From Hippophae tibetana (taxonomy: Eukaryota > Streptophyta > Magnoliopsida > Rosales > Elaeagnaceae): 64,000 nt of DNA. Each line of letters starts with the position of its first letter. Positions within the stretch are counted from its first letter, which is position 1. The stretch lies in contig CM072803.1 in the NCBI GenBank assembly GCA_037013495.1, positions 52,217,627 through 52,281,626 on the forward strand, given 5' to 3'. The translations under genes and the position numbers were made by a program. This document shows positions 35,016 to 46,734 of the stretch, piece after piece. The notes under the pieces are model-generated. The model did not search any database, had not been told where the DNA came from, and worked only from the letters and a program-made list of their open reading frames with translations.

Positions 35016-35832
35016 AAATTTTATTTTTTTTAAATCCTTATTTTACATTTATTGTGTAAATTATTCCATAATTTGGACTTATGCACACACATATTCTTGT
35101 ACATGTGATAATCGATGTTAACATGAACTTTTTCACACACTCACGAACAAACATATATGCTATGCTTGAAGTTTATGAATTCTCTTGAAAAACTCTAGGA
35201 CTACAAGTAATCTTAACTATAAAATTGTGTTGAGTTCTATTTCTTGCTTTCTAAAATTTTATCATATGAAGCATCTAGTATTGAGAGGATTATCCACTGT
35301 GATGTGTGAAGCTACCGAAGTGAGCGGAGAGGGTTACCTCACAACTAGTGTAAAAGTCATCATGCTAGGTTTATAGTTAGTGCAAAAAAAACAAAGATAG
35401 TGCAAAAAGTGGCTTCTTAACAAAATTGTATTTTGAATGCAAAAAAAGAAAAGGTCAATAGAGATTAAAAATAAATAAAGTAAAAAAACCTTGTGTGGTA
35501 GACATATTTTATTTTTTGAGATTGAAGACTAAATTACATTTTTTATAATATATTTTTTTCTTTTGAGCCCTTCTTAATTGATCATAAATGACTTAATTGG
35601 TATATTTACGGAGTTTAAACATATATACTGCTTTTTAAGTAAATGTCAATATATGTGCAAAGTGTGTGTATGCCTCATCTACTCTACTTGCTTATTTATA
35701 CAATAGATAATCAATATTTGAGTTTAAAAAATTTAAAACAATGATGAGTTCTCAATTGGTTGTGTACTCATTTGTGATTAAATGAGTTTAATAACTTATG
35801 TAGTGAGAGAAAGGTTTTGCCCGTGAAAATAC
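35016..35832 (+). other. Conserved D-family 3' non-coding region
   Basis: No gene. Long stretches align with 54660-55260 in element E, for example CTCTAGGACTACAAGTAATC versus TTCTAGGACTTGAGTTAACT, and CCTCACAACTAGTGTAAA versus CCTCACAACTAATGTCAAA. The shared sequence shows that the pol deletion and this tail are ancestral to both copies. Confidence 0.6.
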
Positions 35833-35845
35833 CAAAGGGGGAGTT

Positions 35846-37172
35846 TGTAAGGATTATAAGCATTGGCTATTTTCATGGACAAAATATTTGCATGTAAACT
35901 TGCTCTTAAGCTCACTATCAAGTCTATTAAGCAAAGTCAAAGAAATGTCAGAATTATAGATAGTCATACTTCTAGTATATCTATTATAACTATGACACAT
36001 AGAATTGCACTCTAATAGCATATGTTCATAAATCTGGAAATATTTTTGCTGCTAAAATATTTATTTAAACTTGAATCACTTTATGAAATTACTACTTAAC
36101 CTATTATTTTATGTGTTTCATTGTTTTGAATATATATCCTAAATTTTAAGCTAAAATGAAGGATAAGATATAGGCTAAAATATAGGATAAGATATGTGCT
36201 AAAATATTAAATAAGATATAGCCTAAATTATATGTTAACTGTTAGCCTAAAAGATAACCTAAAATCTAGTTTAAAAAAAACTTTTTCTTGAAATAAGAGT
36301 CTTCTTGATTAATGAGGCTACTTTAAAAGAATTCTTATTTAAATAGGAGTATTTTTTACTAATGAGTACTATTAATTCTACTTATAATAGAAAAGATATT
36401 TATCATAATTCTTTAGGCTTCTTTATTTAGTTAATCTATCAAACATTGGTGGTTGTGTTTGGTTGATCAATAAGCCTAATTAGTTTATGATGTTTTGATC
36501 ATATGTTTTTATAGCTTCTTTATTCTTTTCTTGAATTATTAGATCAAATAATTATGTGTGTCATAAATTTAGTTTGATTATTAATCTTTAATGAAGATAT
36601 AATTAATGACCTTGTGTGTAAATTGATTGTTCTAGGGTTGATAGCTGATTTTGATTTATCTACTATAGTTATTAAATCATCTATTTAAGGTTGTTCATTA
36701 TTAAATCTGTTCTTCAACATACATAGATATTTGTGTTTTTTCTTTAACTCTTTTATAGTTGATTCGTGAATATATCTCTAATTGGTGGGAAGTTTATTGG
36801 AAAATTGGTTTGGATACCGCTTAGGCTAATATTAAAAACTTTGGAAATAGAGCAGAAGCTCATAAGTAAGGTACATTGGGGAAGTATCATAGGGAGGGTA
36901 GCATAAGACCAAGTTTATACTTGAACATTTATTTTCATAGTAGAAAGTTAGGTGATTTGGTGGACCGGTGATTTTCTCCATAAGTTATGGTTGTGGCTTA
37001 GGTTATTTCTACCTAAAAATATCGTGTTATTATTTCATTTTCACACTATATTCATACATCCAATTACATGTTTGGCCATTTTATTTAGGGTATTAAATTA
37101 TAAATTAATAAAAATTGAAAATAATCTATTTACCCTTTTAAGTTAATTAGTTCCGTATTTTATAAATTTTCA
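35846..37172 (+). repeat. 3' LTR of copia D1
   Basis: 1327 bp; starts TGTAAGGATTATAAGC right after the polypurine tract, ends TATAAATTTTCA. The terminal 330 bp matches 31149-31373, 11346-11678 and 53045-53365. An internal stretch (36120-36270) repeats AAGATATAGGCTAAAATAT-like units. Confidence 0.85.
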
Positions 37173-38298
37173 CTTAGATTAAAAAGATTTTTTAATCTTG
37201 AAAACTTAAGTTTCTCATTTAGGTTTACTACTTCATTGCAAGTGCTTTCTTGAAAAGTTTTAAATTTTTTGAGATTAATAGTATTATATTTAAAATGTTT
37301 ATTTTATTTATGTTTTTAAGTTATAACAAAGTTATTGTGCTAAACGTTAGTTGAATTTCGTTCTACAATTATTTTTATGTATATTTTAAATAATTCATTT
37401 TTTTTATTATAATGGAATTAAAATAATTAAAAATAATCATAAGAATGATTATTTATGTATGGGATTTAGACTTGCAATTCCATAATTTGATTTTTAAATT
37501 GTTATTACTTCAAACAATAGTTTTCAAAAATATGAGAAAAATATTTAAATGAGTTGAGTTCGTACTATACTTTAAAATATATGATTGGGGTATTTGATAT
37601 TTTTTAAGTGTTGATTTTCCTTGGACGTGATTGATCTTGCAAATTAAAAAAAAAGAAGGTATATAGGCATTGTAATTGCATTAGACATTGATTGGTGACC
37701 CTTTTAGGAGTCTGGATTGTATAATAGGTTGATATCATTATTAATTAATATTATTTTCCTTTATAGATGGTTGTATAGCTTGTTATATTTGAATATGTAA
37801 ATGGGAAGATTATAAATTATTCTAAATTTTTGGTATATTTTAAATTATATCAGAACTTTCGTATATAATAAGAAACTTGGGATGGATCCTAACACATAAA
37901 TAAAGGATGCCAATGTTTTTCATGCAAATGTTCAAGCCTTTTTGAATAAAAAATGAAAAAGCAAGGGTTTTGATCCACTTACCAAGACTTAGTTACTATA
38001 GAATTCTATTTTCAAGTCTATATATATTTTTCAAATATCAATCTCAACCTTCTATTCATCCACTAGTAAAAGTGTATGGATAGGTAGGAGATTTGGCATA
38101 ATCAGGTCTAAAAGATATCAGATCTGGGAAGTCAAATTCGCAATCCATATTGACATATTCTCCCTAACTTTCATTGTTCATAACTTCCTAACCAGGATTC
38201 CAATTGATAGACAAAAATAGGCGTGATGTAACCCCTCAAAGACAACCCATGTTTGAGAAGCTCAAAAATGTATTTGGATACCCAACAATAATATATAG
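37173..38298. other. AT-rich sequence, no gene seen
   Basis: Flanking DNA between D1 and G. No coding signal, no terminal repeats recognised. Confidence 0.5.
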
Positions 38299-38973
38299 TG
38301 ATCGAACCCAAGAAAACTAAATTTCAAATTATAAAAAAGACTTTGACCCATTTGCTATAGAAGAACCATGAACCTTGGTATAAATATCATAAGACCTTGG
38401 TTTATTGACTATAGGATAGCCAAGAACCTTGAGATTATTATTGAGCCATGAACCTTGGTATAAAATATGCCACAAATGTAACTAGGTTTGCGTTAGGAAC
38501 ACACAAATGCTTCAAGCTTTCAAATTTTCATTAAAATTATCAAAGATGATTACATATAGATAAATGGCATATATTTATAGTTAAAAATATAAACCACTAA
38601 TCTTAACAAATAAAGGAATAACAAAAATCCTACAAATAAAAAATGATTCTAAAAGATATTACAAATCTGTTCATATTTCATCATATTGGGAGGTCATTTT
38701 GGCCTAATAAACTTGCAAATTGGGAAGATCTTATTTCTATGTGAATTGTAGACCATTAAGATTTTCAAATAATTTTGAACTGACTCAATTTGATTTTATA
38801 AGAAAAATATATGGTATTATTAAATTGAGGATTCATTTAAAATATTTGCAAGTTACAACAAGCCCAAATGCTCCCACGTTGGCTACAGTTTGATCAAATA
38901 TTGGATATTTCTTTGCATTATTTCGACCCACCTGAAAAATCTTGGATATTTAAATGTTTATTTTATCTTATCA
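38299..38973 (-). repeat. 3' LTR of element G
   Basis: About 675 bp. The right end TTTTATCTTATCA at 38973 is firm because the polypurine tract abuts it. The left end, TGATCGAACCCAAG, is placed by similarity to 39406. Confidence 0.65.
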
Positions 38974-39919
38974 TTCCTCCTTTCTTGGAGAGAATTTGTC
39001 CTCGAATCCTTAACAACCGATGCAAATTTCATATGTTTATAAGAATATTAGCAAAATTGGATATAAATATTGGAATTTGATTTAAACACAAAGTTTCCAA
39101 AATTTTGATTAACAAGATTATGTTTCAAGGTAGAACTCTAAATAATTTTAGGCAACAATTTCAACTAAAACAAACACACTCTTCAATTTTAGGTTAGTGA
39201 AAAAGAAAAAAAATATTAGTTTTGAAATCAAATTAAAGATTTTAGATTGTAGAAAAATTAAAACTTTAGATCAACAATATTGAACATTCAACCAGAGTTA
39301 ATTTGAGATTTAAGCTTTTATTATTCAATGAATCAAGAATTTCAATTCAATTAAACTCCTTTTTTTTTAATTCTAAAGTTTTAGAGCCTAAGTTATAATA
39401 CCAATTGATGTAAACCCAAAGATGGAATCTTAAAACCCACCATCAATATGTGATTGAGAACTCCAACAAAACATCCAAAGACTCTACAAATAATTGACAA
39501 AATTCCAAAAAAGTTAAAGTTCATATTTTGATAAGACCTCGACCCATTGGCAATAGAAGAGCCAAGAACTTTGTTATAATATTATTGAGTCATGAGCCTC
39601 GATATATGACATGCCGTAAAGGTAACTAATCTTTGATACACCTAGGTTTGTATTAGGAATACACAAAAGCTTAAAGCTTTCAACTTTTCATTAAAATTAC
39701 CAAAATTAATCTTTTATTTATGGATAACATATATTTATAGCCAAAAATATAATTAATTAATCATAAGTAACAAATGAATAATAAAATTCCTAAAAACAAA
39801 AAGATTCTAAAAGATAACGCAAATCTCTCTAGATTTCATGATACAGATTGTGAGATCATTTTAGCATAGTAAACTTGCAAATTGGGAAAATCTTAGTGAC
39901 ACAATATTTTTCGCTTTAG

Positions 39920-40390
39920 TCTATAATTGCAAGTTCAGTGGGCCCACGACCATGATTTGATAGTTCAGCGAGATCTCGCGGCTTTCCTTCTAGAGAGAAA
40001 CCCCAAAACACATTATTTCATTTAGAAAGTGTTCACCCTTTATAAGCACATCACCACTTAGCTTCCCAAGCAATGTGTGACATGTGTAGGCACATTGCAT
40101 CATACAGCCGCACTTAGGGAGCCTTACGTCCTCGTAAGAACGCAAACCCACATGGCTTTAATACAAAAAAGGTTAATCCATCTGCATACAGTGGGGTAGA
40201 ACCCGTTCCATGTGGCATGAGGTTGCCCCCTTTGGTCAATAACTGCAAGTTCAGAGGGCCCACGACCATGACTTGGAAATTCAGCGGGACCTCACAACTT
40301 TTCTTCTAGGGAGAAACCCCAAAATGTGTCATGTCATTTAGAGTATGCTCACCTCTTATAAGCACATCACCACTTAGATTCTAAGAAATG
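39920..40390. repeat. Tandem-like pair of about 145-bp units inside left LTR of H
   Basis: Copies at about 39924-40066 and 40237-40382 share GCAAGTTCAG-GGGCCCACGACCATGA and GAGAAACCCC, then TTATAAGCACATCACCACTTAG. Spacing about 313 bp. GC-richer than the surroundings; origin not recognised. Confidence 0.8.
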
Positions 40391-41006
40391 TGGGACATAT
40401 GCAAGCACACTGTCTCATACCTCATGCAAGATGGAATAAAAAATGTACCAATAATATGAAAGCACTTAGGAAATAAGAAAGTTAGGAGCAAAGTTATGAA
40501 ACAAATATAAGGAAACTATAATCTAGGCAAGCACTCTAGCAAGAGGTCCTCGTATTTGTGTTACGAAACAAATACAAGGAAGCTATAATCTAGGCAAGCA
40601 CTCTAGAAAATCTAGAATAGGAAAAACCTAGCTATGTTATCTATCTTTATATGAGCACTCTAGCAACTCTAGGACTATCCTAAATATATTCCTCTATCTC
40701 ACAAATAAGAGTACTTCAAATTACAAATGGAAGAAAGAAGAGATAATCCTAAAATTAGGAATAAGGGAAAAAAGAGAAATAAGTAAACTTATTTAATATA
40801 ACTAAATTGTTTATTTTCTAGGATGTCTTATACAAGCATATAGCGTATTTATTTATAGTTGGAAAGTCTCTAGAATAGTTCATAAAGTTTTCATGTGAGA
40901 CTTTAGTAACAAAAAAAACTCTAAATAAAAGAAACTATTAATTTAGTAGAAATCTAAACAAAAACTCTAAACAAATTAAACTACTTTCTCTTTTCTAATC
41001 TTGTTT

Positions 41007-41784
41007 CGTATTATTCCCCGAGTTTTCTTCAAATGACGATGATAATACTTGTAGAATTCATTGATCTTCAAAATTGATATTTATTGTTTTTTCACTTCCT
41101 TGAACGATATTAGACAAATATTGTCTACATTCTCACCTTTAACATTAATATTTTCAATAAGTTATGGAATAATGAAATATGACTTAGTATCTTGAAAATT
41201 ATTTGATAAATCTTATTGCTTCAGAAAATAATATGTTGTGATGTCAAATAATTGATTGCATTTGAAAGTAGTGAAGACATTTGATTCTTTAGTTTCAAGA
41301 ACATCTACAAGTGTCATGATATATGAATCTTCTTTTATGGAGAAAATTTTGATATCTAGGACTAACTTATCTTTTAAAGATATTTCTTCTTCAAAATCTT
41401 CTTTTGAATTTGTATGATCTCTAATATAGGTTTATTGGCCTCAATAATATGATCATTTTTTTCTTCAACCAAAACTATCATATGAATTTATTTTTAAAAT
41501 ATTTCTCTTTCACATTTAAAGCTTTAGGTGAGTCTTCCTTTTTTTCAGCTCATAATTAACACTGTGTTGGATCGTCTTTTCCACTCGAACAAGTTCTTCA
41601 TTTTGAGTTTTTACATAATCATTTTGAATAGGAGATTGATTCATATTTTTGTTAAATAATGCCAATGATGAAAACAATTTATTAAGAGTTTCATTAACCT
41701 CTTGATGAAGTTCTTGAAATTCTTTTCATGAAATACCTTTATTATACTCTATTGGACCCACATGAACCTCGCTCTGATACAACT
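41007..41784 (-). other. Interior of element H, non-coding
   Basis: AT-rich 780 bp without an open frame of note, between the H LTRs. Only the primer site and the polypurine-like tract at its ends are recognisable. Confidence 0.6.
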
Positions 41785-42543
41785 TGACACAAGATGGAAC
41801 ATAAATGCACCAATATTATGAAAGAACTTTGAAAATAAGAAAGGTAGGAGAAAAGTTTATACTAGCTAGACTCACTCTCTAACAAGAGGTTCTCGTATTT
41901 GTATTATGAAATAAATACAAAGAAACTATAATCTAGGCAAGCACTCTATCAAATCTAGAATAGTACAAGCCTATATATGTTATCTATCTTTAGATGAATA
42001 CTCTAGCAACTCTAGAGTAGGACTAGCCTAAAGATATTACTCTATCTCACGAATAAGAGGACTTCAACTTCCAAATGAAAGAAAGAAGCATTATTCCTAA
42101 AAATTAAGGATAAGGGAAAAAAGAGAAAGAAGTGAATTTCTTTAACATAAGTAAATTGTTTATTTTCTAAAATGTCTTATACAAGCATAGGACCTATTTA
42201 TTTATAGTTAAAAAAATCCCTAGAATAATTCATAAAGTTTCATGTGAGACATTAGTAACAAAAAACGAACTCTAAATAAAATAAGCTATTACTTTATAAG
42301 TAGAAATCTAAACAAAAATCATAAACAAATTAAACTACTTTTTTTTTCTAATCTTGTTCATGTTATTATTTCTATATGAACTATAAGCCTTCAAATAAAC
42401 TTTCCAAATAATTTTGAATATCTCAATTAGACAAGAAAGATTCCACGTAGGTCACACTTTGGTCAAAACTTGCATATTTCTTGGCCTTATTTTTGGTCCA
42501 CTTGATAAATCTTAGACATTTGAATATATTTTTTATCCTATCA

Positions 42544-43374
42544 AGGCTTTAGGAAGCTTATGACCTACAAGATCAACATGATACAAAGAACATTGGGATT
42601 CCAACTGCATAGCATACCTAGGACAACGTAAGCCGTTGTACCAAGTGATTAACTAGACCATCTAACTCACTAGATACGACCCATAATACAATATATGTTA
42701 ATGAATCAAATCCATATATATTAAAAGTGATTAATATATTTATTTAAATATTAATTAATTAATAAATATAAGTTATTTGAAAGATTATCGTTGACCAAAG
42801 TCTATAATAAGCCTTTTCTACCTCAAAAAGATTAAACAAACTCTCAAACTCTATAAATGTTTTTTGATTTAATCTCACTCACATAAATTGATTGAAACAT
42901 TATAATGGATACTATACCCCCACAATGTCATTCATTATAACGTATTTGTTAGTGACTTAGAAGATTGACATAAAAGGGATGTGGTGAACATAAAATCCAG
43001 CTTCAATAATATCCTTATATCTAAAATAAAATATATGTCAAGTATATTTAAAAAGAGAGAGAGAGGGAAAAAAACTCACACAGAATTTTGTATATAGAAT
43101 ATGGACGGATAATGTATACGATTAAGATAAATCACTAATTAAAACCCAATTGATGACACGCTTTATAAAAGAGATAATGCAACAAAAAAAATTCTATTGC
43201 TATATGTGATAGTTACTTGATTAAAAATCTTTTATTGATTTTATTTATTTTTAATGAAAAATGACATAGTTTATAGAAAAGATTATCTTATTTTCTTCTC
43301 ATACTATCATCATTCATTTTTTATTAAACTACATTATTGGTCTCTATGCTTTATCAGATTTAATAATTTGGTAC
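42544..43374. other. AT-rich sequence, no gene seen
   Basis: Between G and the solo LTR. No protein-like frames and no repeats recognised except a short GA run near 43060. Confidence 0.5.
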
Positions 43375-43379
43375 CTTAC
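43375..43379. repeat. Target-site duplication CTTAC, left copy
   Basis: Exact match to 44942-44946 on the other side of the solo LTR. Confidence 0.93.
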
Positions 43380-43607
43380 TTATAAGAGCTAAATTATTGC
43401 ATTTTTGTTATGATTTAAATGTTGATATTTGTGTGAAAATTGTGTTTATTTGATTATTTAATCCACAAATGTCATTTCACGGGTATTTCGTGTTTAAAGT
43501 GCAATTTCAGGTAAAATCATGATTTTGGAGAAGTTAGGGACAAAGTACAATGATCGGGATTGAATGAAAATAAAAAGAGAACAAAATTTCAAAATTTGAA
43601 ATTTTGC

Positions 43608-43945
43608 CGCCGGCGAAAACCTTACGAAGAAAATGTTGAAAATCATGCAGGGAGCACGAATTTTGGCCAAGTGAATCTCGCCGCCGGCCAAAGTATTCTC
43701 GCCGCCGGCCAAAGTATTCTCGTCGCCGGCCAAAGTAATCTCGCCGCCGGCTAAAATCTTGGCGAAAATCTTCCCGATAGCACAAATTTTGGTAAACTAA
43801 TCTCGCCGCCGGCCAAAGCATCTCGCCGCCGGCCACATTATGTTGGCCGCCGGCCACATTATTTTGGCCGCCGGCCAAAATCCAAAAACCCAAAATTTAA
43901 TTTTCCAGAAATCTCGTCGCGGCGAGAATAATGTCGCCGCCGGCG
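43608..43945. repeat. GC-rich minisatellite in solo LTR
   Basis: Eight or so units of about 21 bp with core CTCGCCGCCGGCCAAAGTATT, most regular at 43676-43750 and again at 43800-43880 with the variant GGCCGCCGGCCACATTAT. In element C's LTR the same position has only two or three such units (34318-34482). The core is self-complementary around GCCGGC. It lies roughly 65-400 bases upstream of the TATA box. Minus-strand open frames over it (AGGENTLAGGE) are repeat shadows. Confidence 0.9.
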
Positions 43946-44009
43946 AGTTTCGTCCAAAAACTGATTTTTTTTGTTGTTTTGTTCCAAAATTGCCCCCAAA
44001 CCCTAGATC

Positions 44010-44017
44010 TATATATA
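44010..44017 (+). promoter_or_regulatory. TATA box of solo LTR C
   Basis: TATATATA within CTAGATCTATATATACAA, at the same LTR position as the minus-strand TATA box of element C (34250-34259). Confidence 0.65.
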
Positions 44018-44941
44018 CAATATGATGGAGAAAGAGGGGGACGGCAGAGAGAGCAGATCTAAGTTATTTTTGGAGGAGAAAAGGAAATTTTGGAGAGAAA
44101 GGTTGGAGAAGCTTGAAGGATCATCACCATTGTTGCTACCAAGTCTTCATCTTCAAGAGTTCTTCATCTCTTCTCCTTCGCTTTTGTTTTCTGCATTTTA
44201 TTCAGATTGTTTGTTCATGGATTCAATTGAGAATATGTTTGTTCTTAATTTCGTTATGAACTAATTCGTTTTTGCTAAGGCTATGATGTAGTTAAATCAA
44301 GGAAATCTGATTTCTTTTGTTATTGTTATATGAATTCATTGTTTTCAAGTTGAGTATTTATTTCCATGCTTAATGCTTTTAAATTTCTGATCAAGATTTA
44401 GATGATTTGTTGCATTATATTGAGACCGAGAGGAGATGTATAATGAATGCTTCATGTGATAAATATCGTATGTTGAATGCGAGTTTGACACCTAATGCAT
44501 GATGTATGTGGTTATTCTAGAAATTCCATAAATCGTAATGTGCTTATTTGTGATTAAATCTTCATAGAAATATAGTTGGTTTTCATAGATAAGTAATTCT
44601 AATATAACTTGAGAAAGAGTATTAGATAAGTTTGGGTTTTTCAACCATCACTTTTAACGTTGATTCTCATATAACATGACTTGAAATCGGATTGAATTGA
44701 TTTAGCGAAATCAAATGCCTTAGCGTTTTTAATCATTTGTGAACAACATTAAATTTTATTATTTGCGGTTAGTTTTATGTTAATTTTCTTTTTAAAACAA
44801 TTTCAACAATTCGGTTTTCAAATAAAATTAGGGTTAGTCAATTTCGGTACTTAGTAACGCTATTCCTTGTGGGTTCGATATCCGTATTTTTTGTACACTT
44901 TATTACTTGAACGATTCGTACACTTGCGAAAATAAGCATCA

Positions 44942-44946
44942 CTTAC
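44942..44946. repeat. Target-site duplication CTTAC, right copy
   Basis: Exact match to 43375-43379. Confidence 0.93.
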
Positions 44947-46734
44947 CTTTTTTTCTGTAATTTTACGCTATTATCTTTTTAAATTTATCATATTTAGTTC
45001 AAATTTAAAATTTAAATTAAATTGTACTATAACAATCAAAATTAATCTATTAAAAAATTATTTTTTACATTATTTAATATCTTAAAAATTTAACATATTT
45101 TATCCATTATTATTAAATTTTGACTAAAATTATTAAATTTAAAAAATAATAGACTTAATATAACAATTATTTTATGATATTTTGTAATATCTCTAAATTT
45201 GAAAGGTATCAAAGATAAAATTTTGATTTATCTTTTTTAACATTAAATAATGAATTATACTAAACTAATAAAATAAAAATGATCATTTTTATTTTCTTTT
45301 TATAAAATAAAGATAAAAAATTAATATTAATTGATAAATAAATATATGTGGATTATAATTATAAATTAGAATAATAAAATTAAAATACATTCAGAAAATA
45401 ATTTTTTTACTTATTCTTAATGATCAAATGCAGTAAAGTTGTTAACAATTAATATTTAGAAAACAACAAAAACAACACAAATTGTACTTAATTTATATAT
45501 TTTATTATTAAAAAAATTATCACATCATTCATGATAAAATGTCTAATTAAATTCAATTTAAATAAAACTATTATAATTTAGATCTATCTAATATTAATAA
45601 TTAATTATGAGATAAATAATTAATGGATTCATATATTATTATACTTAGAATAAAATAATATTTGTTAATTATTATAAAACTTAATGAATAAACTCTAAAA
45701 TTATGTAGTTACGATATCAAAATAATAAAGATTTTAAAAACTAAATCCAATAATTATTAAGATAAAATAATTAATAATTAATGCACAAATTATGATATAT
45801 AAAATACGAAAATATTTGTTAATTATTATACGGCTTAATTAACATATACTATTAATAAACTCAAAATATTTGTGTATACAATGTAAAAAGAATAAACATT
45901 TAAAAATATTTAAACAATAAAAGATTAAAAACAGGAAAAAAAAGATTAAAAAATAAATAAAGAAAGAAAAATAAGCCAAACAAAGAAAAAATTAGTATAA
46001 ATAAGCCACTTTTTATGGAGATTGATTGATGTAAATATAAACATAGATAATCATTGGGAATTAGGTGATGCACCCAGCTTTCTTTTAAAACAACTATTTA
46101 ATATGGTTTATGATTTGTTACTTAATTATAAATATATAATTCTTATTATTTGATAAAGAAATTATAAATTTTTTACAACATTTTCATTTTTTGAAATTAA
46201 GTCTCTAATAGTTTACCGTGCGTTTGCAATAAAGGGCATAGAGAAAAGAGAGACCTTTATGCGCATAAAATCTCCACACCAGAAGTATATATCTTCCAAA
46301 GAAGAGCAAATCTTGTGGGATGCGTAAAAGTATCAATCTTGTGCTGACTTGTATCATTATTTTGATATATCTTTCTGATCTATATATTTGATCAGTATAT
46401 ATCACCTTGGCCATGTGGCATGTCCATCTAAACGTGCCTACACTCACTAAACATCACCCACTAGCTTAGTAATGAAGGTTATTTCCTATAACTTTGATGT
46501 AAAAGTGACAATTTGGGTCAAATCCTATAAAACAAACAAGAATACAATGTAATGAGGATCTTAAATGCTTCGTTAAACACACAAAGTCATATGGAATATT
46601 TCTCACACCGCCGACATTAACTATGCTGACATGCACGCAACTTCTTTAACCGGTACACATATGAGAGACTAAGTGTTAACATGCCCAAAGATCATTAAAA
46701 TCCGACACAGTTTCTGCTTTTAAAAGGTAAGCAC
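44947..46734. other. AT-rich intergenic DNA
   Basis: Very AT-rich to about 46200, then a more balanced 300 bp (46205-46500) with CATGTGGCATG and a palindrome-like GATCTATATATTTGATC. No coding or terminal-repeat evidence. Confidence 0.5.

Larger units (their letters stand above)
31149..37172 (+). mobile_element. SIRE-like copia element D1, interrupted by gypsy C
   Basis: Left piece (31149-about 31690): last 225 bp of the 5' LTR, primer-binding site TTGGTATCAAAGCC (31375-31388), gag remnant. Right piece (34703-37172): a pol fragment around the gag-pre-integrase domain, a long non-coding stretch, the polypurine tract CAAAGGGGGAG (35833-35843) and the complete 3' LTR (35846-37172). The 5' LTR is cut at 31148 by gypsy B. 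Most of integrase, RT and RNase H are missing, so the right piece is also deleted. Confidence 0.78.
39897..42360 (-). mobile_element. Non-autonomous LTR element H (LARD-like)
   Basis: Direct repeats of about 576 bp: about 40424-41006 and 41785-42360. On the minus strand the right copy ends at TGTGTCA (41785) and is followed by the primer site GTTGTATCAGAGCG (41784-41770), one mismatch from the initiator-Met pattern. A G-rich polypurine-like CTCGGGGAATAATA (about 41022-41009) precedes the left copy. The 780-bp interior has no gene. The left LTR start appears displaced: TGACACAA occurs at 39897, then 520 bp of extra sequence interrupts. Confidence 0.68.
38299..42543 (-). mobile_element. Non-autonomous LTR element G, with element H nested in one LTR
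   Basis: Direct repeats 38299-38973 and 39406-42543 (the latter split by H at about 39896-42364) enclose only about 430 bp. On the minus strand the right copy is followed by a primer-site-like TTGGTATTATAACTTAGGCTC (39405-39385) and the left copy is preceded by a polypurine tract CCAAGAAAGGAGGAA (38988-38974). Order LTR-PBS-PPT-LTR without any coding sequence is the layout of a TRIM or small LARD. Internal open frame 38868-39080 is a shadow. No target duplication is evident. Confidence 0.72.
39406..42543 (-). repeat. 5' LTR of element G, split by element H
   Basis: The LTR is read as 39406-39895 plus 42365-42543, together about 670 bp. It matches the other LTR across both junctions: GCAAATTGGGAAAATCTT before and TTATTTCTATATGAACT after the insert, with the uninterrupted text at 38725-38755. 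The far end TTATCCTATCA is at 42543. Confidence 0.72.
43380..44941 (+). repeat. Solo LTR of gypsy C family
   Basis: 1562-bp single LTR in plus orientation, the reverse of element C. Starts TTATAAGAGCTAAATTATTGC (first G of the expected TG replaced) and ends AATAAGCATCA. Flanks are identical 5-bp duplications CTTAC (43375-43379 and 44942-44946), and there is no primer-binding site or gag next to it. That is the signature of recombination between the two LTRs of a former full element. Contains a TATA box (44010-44017) and an expanded GC-rich minisatellite (43608-43945). Open frame 44022-44264 begins only 5 bases after the TATA box. Confidence 0.95.

Noticed and set aside
43494..43893. Minus-strand frames with AGGENTLAGGE-like repeats
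   Set aside because: They are translations of the GC-rich minisatellite in an LTR and not a protein gene.
44022..44264. 80-codon open frame in the solo LTR (also 34088-34246 in LTR C, same frame without indels for about 50 codons)
   Set aside because: The ATG lies only 5-12 bases after the TATA box, upstream of where transcription should begin, and the shared frame can be explained by common ancestry of the LTRs. No domain resemblance.
46205..46447. 80-codon minus-strand frame in balanced-composition DNA
   Set aside because: No recognisable motif, no start context or introns, and the surroundings are non-coding.
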